Origin: Siphonobacter curvatus
GTDB lineage: Bacteria; Bacteroidota; Bacteroidia; Cytophagales; Spirosomataceae
Assembly: GCF_002943425.1 (NCBI RefSeq)
Contig: NZ_PTRA01000001.1
Coordinates: forward strand, 620,001 to 684,000
Direction: 5' to 3'
DNA: 64,000 bases
In this document: positions 1-8,518 of the stretch, in pieces
How the letters are laid out: each line of letters begins with the position of its first letter
How positions within the stretch are numbered: the stretch's first letter is position 1
Notes under the pieces: generated by a model
Database searches by the model: none
The model's input: only the letters and a program-made list of their open reading frames with translations
Told to the model about the DNA's origin: nothing
Position numbers and translations under genes: made by a program

Positions 1-1388
1 GTCTCCAGTTCATAGGTTTGATCTTCCAGTCCGACGGCGTATAAATCCTTCGCGGCCGGGCGAACGGTCATGAGCGTACTGTCCGTGAGGCGAATGAATT
101 TCTTCCCGTCGTACATCGCCAGAAAACTAAATTGCTTGTCCTGCATTTCCGTTACCTGTTGCCGCGACTGCAGACGTTTATCCTGCCAGTTCCAGATGGT
201 TACTTCGGGCTTGTCGATATCGTCTTTACCCTGGCTGGGTACGGTACCACCTCGTTGGGCTACGCGGGCCGAATCGGTCTTGACTTTCGCCAGAGCTTTC
301 TGCAAATCTTCGATTGATTTAATCGTCGTATCGGCTTTGATTTTCGCCAGTTTCTCGGCTTCGCTTACGGGTGAAGGTTTGGGCTTCTGTACGGTATCTT
401 TCTTAGCTTCCGCTTCTTTCTTCGCCAGATCCTCTTTCTGAATACCAAAGAGGAGACGGCTCAGATCTTCCGTCCAGGTAGGGCGACGGTTCGGACTGAT
501 TTTCATCTTCTTGGGAAAATTCAGACTGTCTTTCCCCGGATCATATACCGTCAGTTCGGGAGTCGTGCCGCGGAGTTTCACGCCCAGTACGCTGAGTACA
601 TCCGTTTTGTATTTGTCATTCTGAGTACCTTTCAGAGCGGCCAGACCGTCGCCTTTTTCCGTCCAGGTCAGTGACTGATAGCGGGCTTTGTCATTGTCGA
701 TGATGGACGTCAGACCTGTCGTCATGTTCCGCAAATGCAAGCCGTTACCCGCTTTTTCGGTTGCGTCAATGGTCAGAGCCAGCCATTCGCCTTTTTTGTT
801 AAAGTTCATATCGGCCACGTTACCGATGTTCTGCGTTTTACCACTGCTCAATTCATACAGCAGTAGATCGCGTCCTTTGGGTGCCGTGGGGGTCATGGCG
901 GGTGTCGCTGGGCTCAATAACAGGGCCAGGTGCGAGGCTTTTTCTCCATTGAACGCAAACGAGCTGACGCGTTCGAATTCCGTTTTCTTCCGGTTGGCTA
1001 ATTCAATCAGAAATACCTTTTCCGGCAGGGGTTTGCCGGGCGTTTTACTCGCTGCCTTTTTTTCCTTGGCGTTAGGAAACACTTTGAACGCGAAAAAGCG
1101 GGAATCATCCGAGTAATTCATCGGAACGAAGGTGGTGGCTCCAATGGGATAACGGTACTGAGTGCTGTCCTTCGTTTTTTGCAGAATCAACTCGGCGTCG
1201 CCTTCTGCTACGGACGACAATACGTAAGCCATCCACTCTCCATCTGGCGAAAGCTGCGTTCCCCCGAAGGTCGAAATAGCTTTCCAGTTTGTTACGTCTT
1301 TCCAGGTAATTGGGGGTTTGCCCTTGGATTGTGTCCAGCCTGGTAAGTACAGACTCAACAGTAATCCCAGCAGTAAGCATCTTTTCAT
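1..1388 (-). CDS. S9-family (prolyl oligopeptidase-like) peptidase, N-terminal part, cut by window edge
   Basis: The reading frame is open from an ATG at 1388 down to base 1, about 462 codons, and the 3' end lies outside the window. The protein starts with a basic-hydrophobic signal peptide (MKR, then LLLGLLLSLYL) ending near residue 20, so it is probably exported. The visible part has repeated WD/propeller-like phrases such as TQLSPDGEWMAYV, DDSRFFAFKVF and NKKGEWLALTI, as expected for the N-terminal beta-propeller that gates S9 peptidases. The alpha/beta-hydrolase domain with its Ser-Asp-His triad would lie beyond the edge and cannot be checked. A Lys/Ala/Glu-rich linker is inserted around residues 330-370. 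The family is inferred from propeller style and expected length. Confidence 0.7.
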   Translation of the reverse strand, partial: MKRCLLLGLLLSLYLPGWTQSKGKPPITWKDVTNWKAISTFGGTQLSPDGEWMAYVLSSVAEGDAELILQKTKDSTQYRYPIGATTFVPMNYSDDSRFFAFKVFPNAKEKKAASKTPGKPLPEKVFLIELANRKKTEFERVSSFAFNGEKASHLALLLSPATPAMTPTAPKGRDLLLYELSSGKTQNIGNVADMNFNKKGEWLALTIDATEKAGNGLHLRNMTTGLTSIIDNDKARYQSLTWTEKGDGLAALKGTQNDKYKTDVLSVLGVKLRGTTPELTVYDPGKDSLNFPKKMKISPNRRPTWTEDLSRLLFGIQKEDLAKKEAEAKKDTVQKPKPSPVSEAEKLAKIKADTTIKSIEDLQKALAKVKTDSARVAQRGGTVPSQGKDDIDKPEVTIWNWQDKRLQSRQQVTEMQDKQFSFLAMYDGKKFIRLTDSTLMTVRPAAKDLYAVGLEDQTYELE

Positions 1389-1548
1389 ACAATGAGAAAA
1401 ATGAAGTGAGAAAGTAAACATACAAAGATTTGGCAGGCTCTGCCAGTGGTTCGGTAGGAACGGCGTAACGTATAGTAATTTTTCTTCTGTAAATGAACAA
1501 GTTATGAAAAATTAGAGTAGCTTTAAACTGTTCTAACTTTCAACTACT

Positions 1549-3315
1549 ATGAAAAAAATATTACCCTGTACGGGGACTGGTGCCAGTCTCGTTTCTTACC
1601 TGTTTTTGTTTAGTAATACGTTAGCTGCCCAAGTGAATTTTACTTCCTCCAATCTGCCTATCGTGGTCATCGATACGAAGGATGGGCAGGGCATTCCGGA
1701 TGAGCCGAAGATACCGGCAACGATGAAAATCATTTATCGGGGACCGGGTCTGCGAAATGCACGGACCGACACGCAGTACGATTACAATGGAGCGATTGGT
1801 ATCGAGGTACGGGGAGCTAACTCCCAGGCTGCACCCAAGAAATCGTTTGGTTTTGAAACGCAGGAAGCCGACGGGTCCGAAAAGGATGTGTCGCTGATGG
1901 GGATGCCCGCCGAACACGACTGGATTCTGTACGCTTCGGCGTATGACAATTCTTTCATCACGAATGTACTGGGCTATAAACTTTCCAACCAGATTGGTCG
2001 CTACGCCAGTCGGAGCCAGTACGTAGAAGTGGTTCTCAATGGTTCGTATCATGGCTTGTACGTATTGGGTGAAAATGTGAAACGGGGAAAAGATCGCATC
2101 CCCATTTCCAGCCTAAAAGAAGATGACGTGTCGGGCGATAAACTGACCGGTGGATACATCCTGAAAGTCGATGCTCCGGATGGAAATCATCGTTGGGGCT
2201 CGGCCTTCGGAGCCGAGTGCCGCAACGACGGGCGGGCCATCTTTGAGATTCACTATCCCAAAACGAAAAATCTCCAGATCGTCCAACGGGACTACATTCA
2301 GAATTACGTAACCCAATTCGAAAACCTGCTTCACGCGAAAAACTTCAATCCGCAGACGGGCTATGCTTCCATGGCCGACGTGCCGTCGTTCGCCGATTAT
2401 TTTCTGATGACGGAGCTGAGTAAAAATTCCGATGGCTATACGAAAAGCACGTACTTCTACAAGGATCGGGACAGTAAGGGCGGCAAGTTGAACATGGGCC
2501 CTATGTGGGATCTGGATCTAGCGTACGGACGGGGTTTTTGCGATGGAAACGTACCGGAGGGATGGGCTTTTGAAATGAACCTGGGCTGTACGCCGAGCGA
2601 TCAAATCATGCCCTTCTGGTGGTCGTACCTGATGCAGGATACGCTGTTTGTTCAAACCTCCCAGCGACGCTGGACGAACATCCGGCAGGGGGCTTTTGCC
2701 ACGGCTCGCGTCATGTCGATGATTGATTCGCTACAAAACATTTTTCAGGAAGCTCACGCCCGTAACGCCATCCGCTGGAATATGGGCCAGAATCTGAACG
2801 CTGAAATCCAGGATCGTAAAAACTTCATTACGGCTCGTTTCAACTGGATGGACCAGAATATCAGTGGCCTGGGCTATTACATCAAACCGTATAACGCTAC
2901 CGAGCTTTGCCCCGGAAACGCGGTGGTACTTCAGGGCAATAGTAGCTTCAACGTGATTCATTTCTGGAAGCAGTCGAACGGAAGTATCGTCTGGCAGGGA
3001 AAGGAATTCAGCCCCAGTACGGCGGGGTACTACATGTTAGAATTTAGCCACGCCTCGGGTAGCCGAATGTGTACCTATACCTTCACGAAAACCCTGAGTC
3101 CACGCAACGACGGTGTCAATACCAGCCGGCAATCGGGGCCCTGGGAAGAGGATAATACCTGGAGTTGTGGGAAGCCACCCGTTCCGCTGCAAAAAGCGTA
3201 CATCATCTCTCCGCACGTGGTTCGGCTGAATAGTACGGCAGCCGCCAGTCAAATCGATGTAGCGAAAGAATCCCGACTGATTTTTCTGCCCAACGCCCGA
3301 TTCAACGCTCCGTAA
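1549..3315 (+). CDS. CotH kinase family protein, secreted
   Basis: 588 residues with a signal peptide (hydrophobic stretch ending at AQVNF, about residue 27). The central region matches CotH-type kinases, atypical protein kinases first known from Bacillus spore coats: it has a DWILYASAYD segment and the metal-binding signature MWDLDLAYG at residues 319-327. The last 150 residues look like an Ig-like module with ELCPGN and HFWKQSNGSIVWQG, then a GPWEEDNTWSCGKPP segment of the kind seen at the C-termini of secreted Bacteroidota proteins. The gene stands alone, runs divergently from the S9 gene and converges on galU across a bidirectional terminator. The substrate is unknown. Confidence 0.8.
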   Translation: MKKILPCTGTGASLVSYLFLFSNTLAAQVNFTSSNLPIVVIDTKDGQGIPDEPKIPATMKIIYRGPGLRNARTDTQYDYNGAIGIEVRGANSQAAPKKSFGFETQEADGSEKDVSLMGMPAEHDWILYASAYDNSFITNVLGYKLSNQIGRYASRSQYVEVVLNGSYHGLYVLGENVKRGKDRIPISSLKEDDVSGDKLTGGYILKVDAPDGNHRWGSAFGAECRNDGRAIFEIHYPKTKNLQIVQRDYIQNYVTQFENLLHAKNFNPQTGYASMADVPSFADYFLMTELSKNSDGYTKSTYFYKDRDSKGGKLNMGPMWDLDLAYGRGFCDGNVPEGWAFEMNLGCTPSDQIMPFWWSYLMQDTLFVQTSQRRWTNIRQGAFATARVMSMIDSLQNIFQEAHARNAIRWNMGQNLNAEIQDRKNFITARFNWMDQNISGLGYYIKPYNATELCPGNAVVLQGNSSFNVIHFWKQSNGSIVWQGKEFSPSTAGYYMLEFSHASGSRMCTYTFTKTLSPRNDGVNTSRQSGPWEEDNTWSCGKPPVPLQKAYIISPHVVRLNSTAAASQIDVAKESRLIFLPNARFNAP

Positions 3316-3331
3316 GTTGCTTCAAAAAAGG

Positions 3332-3358
3332 AAAGAGCAGGCACGTCGCCTGCTCTTT
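3332..3358. terminator. Bidirectional intrinsic terminator between cotH-like gene and galU
   Basis: An 11-bp perfect stem (3332-3342 with 3348-3358) encloses a 5-nt loop. A T-tract lies downstream on each strand: CTTAAATTT on the plus side, and TTTTTTG on the minus side from the A-run at 3325-3330. The two flanking genes converge here. Confidence 0.85.
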
Positions 3359-3404
3359 CTTAAATTTACTAACCATCAACTACTAACCAGTAGCTAACAA
3401 CTAA

Positions 3405-4274
3405 TTACTGTTCGTACTGCTGAATCACCTCTTTCAGAAACGCCAGGAACGGCTTTTCAAACTCTTTCCGTTTCAGGGCAAATTCGACCGTGGTTTTCAG
3501 GAAGTCGAGTTTGTTGCCGATGTCGTGACGCTTGCCTTCAATGCGGTGGCTATAGACGTTTTCACGCGAGAGGAGCAGTAACATGGCATCTGTCAGCTGG
3601 ATTTCGCCGCCTTTGCCTTTGGGTGTTTGCTCAATCATCCGGAAAATCTCGGGCGTTAGAATGTACCGTCCCGCGATGGCCAGATTCGACGGAGCCTGAC
3701 CCAAGGCCGGTTTTTCTACCAGCGTTTCCAGTTGCATGATCGAATCGCTGAGTTCTTTCCCGCCGACAATACCGTAGCGATTCACCTTGTCGGTAGGAAC
3801 CGTTTCTACAGCAATGACCGAACAGCGGTAGGTTTCGAAGGTATCCATCAACTGCTGCGTAACGGGAATAACCGAGTCCATGATGGTATCGCCGAGCAGG
3901 ACGGCAAACGGTTCATTTCCCACGTGGTGACGGGCGTAGTAAATGGCATCTCCGAGTCCATTAAGTTCTTTCTGGCGAACAAAGTGGATGTTGGCCATAT
4001 CCGAAAGCCGACGTAATTCGTGCAGCATTTCGTCTTCTTTTTCGGCCAGTCGGGTTTCGAGTTCGAAGTTGCGGTCAAAGTGATCTTCAATCGAACGTTT
4101 GCCTTTCCCCGAGATGATCAGAATATCTTCAATGCCCGAATCAACCGCTTCCTGCACGACGTACTGGATGGTCGGCGTATCGATAATGGGCAACATTTCT
4201 TTGGGTTGTGCCTTGGTGGCGGGCAGAAATCGCGTACCAAAACCGGCCGCTGGAATAATCGCTTTTTTAATCAT
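3405..4274 (-). CDS. galU: UTP--glucose-1-phosphate uridylyltransferase
   Basis: 289 residues, normal length for the family. It makes UDP-glucose from UTP and glucose 1-phosphate in the cytoplasm. The N-terminal nucleotide-binding motif PAAGFGTRFLPATKAQPKEM is present, followed by PTIQYVVQEAVDSGI, LLGDTIMD, the sugar-binding VEKP segment and GGEIQLTDAM. The start at 4274 places the motif at residue 8, as in homologues. It lies 189 bp downstream of a GHMP sugar kinase on the same strand that resembles glucuronokinase. The pair may make UDP-sugars from free sugars, in which case the enzyme might accept sugar 1-phosphates other than glucose 1-phosphate. Confidence 0.93.
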   Translation of the reverse strand: MIKKAIIPAAGFGTRFLPATKAQPKEMLPIIDTPTIQYVVQEAVDSGIEDILIISGKGKRSIEDHFDRNFELETRLAEKEDEMLHELRRLSDMANIHFVRQKELNGLGDAIYYARHHVGNEPFAVLLGDTIMDSVIPVTQQLMDTFETYRCSVIAVETVPTDKVNRYGIVGGKELSDSIMQLETLVEKPALGQAPSNLAIAGRYILTPEIFRMIEQTPKGKGGEIQLTDAMLLLLSRENVYSHRIEGKRHDIGNKLDFLKTTVEFALKRKEFEKPFLAFLKEVIQQYEQ

Positions 4275-4463
4275 AACGTGTGGAAAAAAAGGGGAGGGTG
4301 GGAAGTGTTTAGCGCTTCGTGTTTTGAGTTTAGAGGGAGCGGTCCAGGTTACGTGCTCTGATGAAGGTCACGAAAATGATTTCACTAGGCTCCTATACAG
4401 ATGATCAGGAACTTGTCTTACAGACCGGAGCTGCTGTACAACTAACTCAAAACAACCTACGCA

Positions 4464-5459
4464 TCACATCACATACGGTTTAATGACCCTGGCGTTTAGT
4501 TTTCTTAATTCGACAAAGAGACGGTTTAGCATTTCGTCGTCCCGGTACAGACCGATGATACTGCCGCCCGAGCCCGTAAACGAAGCGGAAGCTCCCAATT
4601 TACGAGCCGTTTCGATCATCTGAATGTTGACCGGATGAATGTTATAAATGCGAGTCCGGAAATCAAAATTTTGATTCACCAGTTCGTGTAACGTTTCGTA
4701 ATCACGCCGTTCGATGGCTTCTTTACCCAAAGTAGCCAGATTGGCGATGGATTGCAGAGTTTCGTGTACCAGCGGCTCACCCCGGTCGAACCGGGCCCGT
4801 ACGTCGTTATGGACTTTGCCCGAAACCTTACTCATGTCGGTGTTATAAGCTAGATAAAGCTTAGGCAACTGGGCCGGATTGATGCGTTGGTACTCGCCGT
4901 AGCCGCGGCTTTGTACAAGCTCTTTGGCAAAATCCATATACACACAGCCTTCGTAACACTGAATTACTCGATCCTGTAGGCCGGCAGTAATGCCGAGTTC
5001 TTCGGTTTCCGCCTGTAAGACTAGCGTAGGCAGATATTCGAGCGGAATATCCACTTCGTAAAACTGCATCAAGGCCCGCATGGTAGCCACAATGATGGCA
5101 CTCGATCCGGATAAACCGACCTGTCGGGGAATGGAACTGCTATAGCGAATGGTGAAATTCCGGTTAGGCAGCCGGATGCCCTGATCCCCGCAGTACAGCG
5201 TAAACTTACGAATGGCTGCTTTGATGAGGGGAATACCGCCATTGTACCCAATTTGTCCGACGGTATCACAGAGGTGAAAAATACTGCGGAAGGTGTTGGC
5301 GTCGGCCTCCTGCTGTTCAATATGAAGCTCCGGCGATTGCCATAAGCTAACGGAAGCCCCAAAATTTCGGACGGTGATGGATAGCGTTTTCCCAAAAAAA
5401 CCGTCCGAGGGATTTCCTAAAAGTCCGGCCCGGGCGTACGCTCGCGTTTCAATCAGCAC
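4464..5459 (-). CDS. GHMP sugar kinase, glucuronokinase-like
   Basis: 331 residues from a GTG start at 5459. The frame stays open to 5966, but homologues begin at the segment IETRAYARAGLLGNPSDG, and the upstream part overlaps the divergent methyltransferase, so the downstream start is chosen. GHMP motifs: ARAGLLGNPSD near the N-terminus, the ATP-binding loop IPRQVGLSGSSAI, LGITAGLQDR, and the C-terminal glycine loop ASFTGSGGSI. As I recall it, plant glucuronokinase shares almost the same phrases (ARxGFLGNPSDVYFG, IPRQTGLSGSSA, AGLQDRV), which points to glucuronate 1-kinase or another sugar 1-kinase rather than mevalonate or homoserine kinase. galU follows on the same strand. The substrate is inferred. 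Confidence 0.8.
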   Translation of the reverse strand: MLIETRAYARAGLLGNPSDGFFGKTLSITVRNFGASVSLWQSPELHIEQQEADANTFRSIFHLCDTVGQIGYNGGIPLIKAAIRKFTLYCGDQGIRLPNRNFTIRYSSSIPRQVGLSGSSAIIVATMRALMQFYEVDIPLEYLPTLVLQAETEELGITAGLQDRVIQCYEGCVYMDFAKELVQSRGYGEYQRINPAQLPKLYLAYNTDMSKVSGKVHNDVRARFDRGEPLVHETLQSIANLATLGKEAIERRDYETLHELVNQNFDFRTRIYNIHPVNIQMIETARKLGASASFTGSGGSIIGLYRDDEMLNRLFVELRKLNARVIKPYVM

Positions 5460-5667
5460 TGGTTGATAGGTTTGAAAGATGAGTAATCTGGTTTCAGTAG
5501 CGATCCACCTCTTCAGAGAAACGCTGGAATCATTTTTGGCGGGACGTTTTTCTGAAAATGCCCGGGTACTACCGCAATCTGCCCGGAAGTTTACGAACTT
5601 TAGGCCAAAATGGTACGATCGTTCGCTGAAAAAGACCCGGCTTACGACTGTACACCCTGATTTTTGT

Positions 5668-6207
5668 ATGCGAAAACTTTCAATGGATGAACTCGACCGC
5701 CTGTCAGTCGAGGAATTCAAGGCTGCGGAAAAATTTCCGTATTCCGTGTTACTCGACGACGTTCGGAGTTTAAATAACGTAGGTTCCGTCTTTCGTACGT
5801 CCGATGCCTTTCGGGTGTCTACGGTATATTTAGGGGGAATTACGGGTACACCCCCGCACCGGGATATTACGAAAACGGCTCTTGGAGCCGACGAATCTGT
5901 CCATTGGGAACACGTACCTGATGCGGTTGATTTTTGTAAAGAGCTGAAAACGAAGGGCGTACGCATTGTAGCGGTGGAGCAGGCCGAGGCTAGCGTGGGC
6001 TTGCCCGATTTTCAGCCCGAACCCGATGGCGAATATGTTTTTGTTTTTGGGAATGAAGTTTTTGGAGTGAATGATAAAATCATTGAAATTGCCGACCTAT
6101 GCCTGGAAATTCCCCAGTACGGCACGAAGCATTCCCTCAACATTGCCGTAACAGTCGGAATCGTTTGCTGGGATTTTGTTTACAAGCGACTGGCTGCCAA
6201 GCAATAA
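5668..6207 (+). CDS. TrmH/SpoU-family RNA 2'-O-methyltransferase
   Basis: 179 residues from ATG 5668. An open extension to 5479 exists but overlaps the leader of the divergent kinase gene and looks non-coding. SPOUT-knot motifs are in order: LNNVGSVFRTSDAF (motif 1, with the conserved N and R), FVFGNEVFGV (motif 2) and LEIPQYGTKHSLNIAVTVGIV (motif 3). The protein has the minimal catalytic domain and no N-terminal RNA-binding extension. It should methylate a ribose 2'-OH in tRNA or rRNA using S-adenosylmethionine; the target cannot be read from the sequence. A near-consensus promoter box GATTTTTG ends 1 nt before the ATG. Confidence 0.88.
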   Translation: MRKLSMDELDRLSVEEFKAAEKFPYSVLLDDVRSLNNVGSVFRTSDAFRVSTVYLGGITGTPPHRDITKTALGADESVHWEHVPDAVDFCKELKTKGVRIVAVEQAEASVGLPDFQPEPDGEYVFVFGNEVFGVNDKIIEIADLCLEIPQYGTKHSLNIAVTVGIVCWDFVYKRLAAKQ

Positions 6208-6238
6208 CAGAACTACCCAATTCATAATAAATCTCTTC

Positions 6239-6703
6239 ATGAAACCCGACAAGAAGCTTACCAACGAACTGGCCTCTACGCTTACTGAAAAACTGAGTGG
6301 TCTGAACGCCAAACACGGCAAAAAACTGTCGAAACAAATTGAAAAAGCAGCGGAAGACTTAGCAAAGAAGTTTGCTAAACTACAACTGAAAGAGAAAGAG
6401 AAAGAAGAAAAATCAGCAAAAGACGCTAAGAAAAAATTAGCCAAACAGGCGAAGAAGACCTCTTCCAAATCCGTAGAGGTACCTTCAAAAAAAGAAGAGG
6501 CTCCCGCTGAACCGAAAAAGGAGTCAACGCCCGCTGCTTCTCAACCGAAGGCTCCTGCGGCTACCAAGACGCCCACGCGTTCGACCAAAGCTCCCGCTGC
6601 TAAAAGTGCCAAAGTACCCGCAACGGCCAGCAAAAGTGAAGTAGCCACTACGAATGATAGCGTAGAGCCGACTGATATTGAAACGCCCGATATGCCTCAC
6701 TAA
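6239..6703 (+). CDS. Lys/Ala-rich low-complexity protein (histone H1-like composition)
   Basis: 154 residues from ATG 6239, 31 bp after the methyltransferase and probably in the same transcript. Residues 1-70 are rich in K, E and A and likely helical (LTEKLSGLNAKHGKKLSKQI and similar). The rest is a disordered K/P/A/S/T tail (PAATKTPTRSTKAPAAKSAK) ending in an acidic stretch. There is no catalytic motif. The composition resembles the H1-like DNA-binding tails common in Bacteroidota, but nucleic-acid binding is inference only. A strong terminator follows at 6726. Confidence 0.6.
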   Translation: MKPDKKLTNELASTLTEKLSGLNAKHGKKLSKQIEKAAEDLAKKFAKLQLKEKEKEEKSAKDAKKKLAKQAKKTSSKSVEVPSKKEEAPAEPKKESTPAASQPKAPAATKTPTRSTKAPAAKSAKVPATASKSEVATTNDSVEPTDIETPDMPH

Positions 6704-6725
6704 GAGCCAATCGCTGATTAAATAG

Positions 6726-6756
6726 AAATGGAGGAGCCTCACTAGCTCCTCCATTT
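6726..6756 (+). terminator. Intrinsic terminator
   Basis: A 12-bp perfect stem (6726-6737 with 6745-6756), loop CTCACTA, followed by a short TTG. It ends the methyltransferase/Lys-rich unit. It also argues against starting the next gene at 6756, because that start would lie inside the hairpin. Confidence 0.8.
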
Positions 6757-6779
6757 TGTATGCACTAATTTTTTACCTT

Positions 6780-7664
6780 ATGTTTCGTATTCTTCTGTTA
6801 CTGCCGGTGCTTTTTGTGGCCTGTGCCCGCAAACCGGCTTCTTCCCAGTCTTCAAACCTCTACCAAAGCAGCGACTTCACCGCTGAGAATCAGTTTAGCG
6901 GGAACATCGAAGGCCCCAGTTTCGACGCGGCAGGGAATCTGTACGTAGTCAATTTCAAACAGGATGGTACCGTCGGTAAAATCAATGCTCAGGGACAGGG
7001 CGAAGTGTTCGTAACCTTACCGAATAAAAGTATTGCCAACGCCATTCAGTTTAACTCGAAGGGCGAGATGTTACTGGCCGATTTTGTGAATCATAACATT
7101 TTAAAAGTGAACATGCAGACGAAAGAAGTAAGCGTGTTTGCCCACGATGATCGATTTAATCAGCCCAATGACATTTGCATCACGAAGAAGGACGTGCTGT
7201 ATGCTTCTGATCCGAAATGGAAAGATAATACGGGCCAGCTCTGGCGAATCGATCCAGATGGGAAGACGACCCGACTACTGGAGAACCTGGGTACTACCAA
7301 TGGAATTACGTTGAGTCCCGACGAAAAAATCTTGTACGTCAACGAAAGTGCTCAGCGGAAAATCTGGAAGTACGATTTAGATGATCAGGGCAGTGTGCAG
7401 AATAAACAGCTTTTCCACGAATTCACGGACTTCGGCATGGATGGCATGAAGTGCGATCAGAAGGGAAATCTATACTGTACCCGGCACGGCAAAGGCGTCA
7501 TTGCGATTCTGAGTCCGCAGGGGAAATTATTACGAGAAGTGCCGCTCAAGGGTAAAAGCTGTAGTAATCTCGTTTTCGGAGGAAAAGATAAAAAAACGGT
7601 ATTCGTTACCCTTCAGGACCGCCGAGGGATGGAGCAGTTTCGGGTAGAAACTCCCGGAAAATAA
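6780..7664 (+). CDS. SMP-30/gluconolactonase-like beta-propeller lipoprotein
   Basis: 294 residues from ATG 6780. The lipobox LFVAC puts the lipidated Cys at residue 15, so the protein is probably anchored to an outer or inner membrane leaflet. The body shows six-bladed-propeller phrases: GPSFDAAGNLYVVNF, KGEMLLADFVNHNILKV, NQPNDICI, TNGITLSPDEKILYVNES and MDGMKCDQKGNLYCT. The Asn and Asp residues in the NGITLSPD and PNDI segments are typical metal ligands of SMP-30 lactonases. The length fits the family. A sugar lactonase role is plausible but the substrate cannot be assigned. An alternative start at 6756 adds eight residues and overlaps a terminator. Confidence 0.75.
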   Translation: MFRILLLLPVLFVACARKPASSQSSNLYQSSDFTAENQFSGNIEGPSFDAAGNLYVVNFKQDGTVGKINAQGQGEVFVTLPNKSIANAIQFNSKGEMLLADFVNHNILKVNMQTKEVSVFAHDDRFNQPNDICITKKDVLYASDPKWKDNTGQLWRIDPDGKTTRLLENLGTTNGITLSPDEKILYVNESAQRKIWKYDLDDQGSVQNKQLFHEFTDFGMDGMKCDQKGNLYCTRHGKGVIAILSPQGKLLREVPLKGKSCSNLVFGGKDKKTVFVTLQDRRGMEQFRVETPGK

Positions 7665-7697
7665 AGTACCCAAGCGACGGTTGAAAAGGCATTCGTT

Positions 7698-7775
7698 GGC
7701 AGCGTTTCAGGCAAGTTTGTATTCAGGAAATGGAAGTTTTTTTTCCTGAATCAAAGGTCCGCTTGAAACGCTGCC
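7698..7775. terminator. Nested double hairpin between convergent genes
   Basis: Outer arms of 12 bp (7698-7709 with 7764-7775) enclose inner arms of 10 bp (7721-7730 with 7742-7751). The outer stem is followed by CTTTTATG. It lies between the convergent SMP-30-like and thioesterase genes, so a bidirectional terminator is the simplest reading, but the two-tier form is unusual. Confidence 0.55.
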
Positions 7776-7807
7776 TTTTATGTTTGTTACCGACTTCCGG
7801 AAAAAGC

Positions 7808-8332
7808 TTAGGCTTGTAGTTCAAATAATTTAGCCAGCTCGGTTGCTTCAGCGGGCATCATCCGTCCGGCTAAGACCAGACGTAATTGACGGCGACGAAG
7901 GGCGGCGTCGTACAGTGATTTCTCTTCATCCGTCTGCGGCACTACTTCCGGAATATCCGTTGAAGGTTTTCCATCGGCTCCTACGGCCACGAAGGTGTAA
8001 AAGGCCCGGTTCGTCATGAAGCGTTCACCGGCCGGAATATTCTCCGCATGTACGTCGATGAATACTTCCATGGATGAATTGAATGCCCGCGTCACGAATG
8101 CCCGCAGCGTAATGACACTACCCAGGGGAATCGGGTCTTTAAATGCTACGTTATCCACCGAAGCCGTAACGACTACGTGGCGGGAATGCTTCTGGGCGGC
8201 AATCGCACCGCAAATATCCATCAGACGTAACAGGTTTCCCCCCATCAGATTACCCAAATTATTGGTATCGTTGGGAAAGACCATTTCAGTCATGGTGGTC
8301 AGGGATTCGGAGGCAAATTTGGGCTGAGTCAA
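7808..8332 (-). CDS. Acyl-CoA thioesterase, hotdog fold
   Basis: 174 residues. The segment MVFPNDTNNLGNLMGGNLLRLMDICGAIAAQKHS is the standard start of YciA/BACH-type acyl-CoA thioesterases, with the catalytic Asn/Asp around residue 22 and the helix carrying GGNLLRLMD. It is followed by VTASVDNVAFKDPI and the strand VFIDVHAE. It should hydrolyse acyl-CoA thioesters in the cytoplasm; chain-length preference is not visible. It is a single hotdog domain, shorter than the eukaryotic double-domain forms. It is a single-gene unit convergent with the gene on its left and divergent from the DedA gene. Confidence 0.88.
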   Translation of the reverse strand: MTQPKFASESLTTMTEMVFPNDTNNLGNLMGGNLLRLMDICGAIAAQKHSRHVVVTASVDNVAFKDPIPLGSVITLRAFVTRAFNSSMEVFIDVHAENIPAGERFMTNRAFYTFVAVGADGKPSTDIPEVVPQTDEEKSLYDAALRRRQLRLVLAGRMMPAEATELAKLFELQA

Positions 8333-8411
8333 AGCAGTGAATGTTCAGAATCAAGATTCAACGTTGATGAAGAAGCAGGCTCCGTCAGACCCGGTGTCCG
8401 ACGAAGCAATC

Positions 8412-8435
8412 GAACGAGCGGCTTACAAACCGCTC
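8412..8435. repeat. Short intergenic palindrome
   Basis: ACGAGCGG pairs with CCGCTCGT across an 8-nt loop (CTTACAAA). It lies in the divergent region between the thioesterase and DedA genes, with no T-tract. Its style, a GC stem with an A/T-rich spacer, matches other palindromes in this window at 38241, 40853, 52457 and 56882. Confidence 0.5.
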
Positions 8436-8518
8436 GTGTAGTTTACGGTAAAAATCGCTGGAATGAATCGGCTATACCAAACAACTCCGCTAAATTCGTC
8501 GAAAATTAGTATCAAGCC

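Noticed and set aside
5460-5966. N-terminal extension of the GHMP kinase frame
   Set aside because: The extension is Ser/Arg-rich with no family similarity, overlaps the divergent methyltransferase gene, and the GHMP domain begins at the GTG at 5459.
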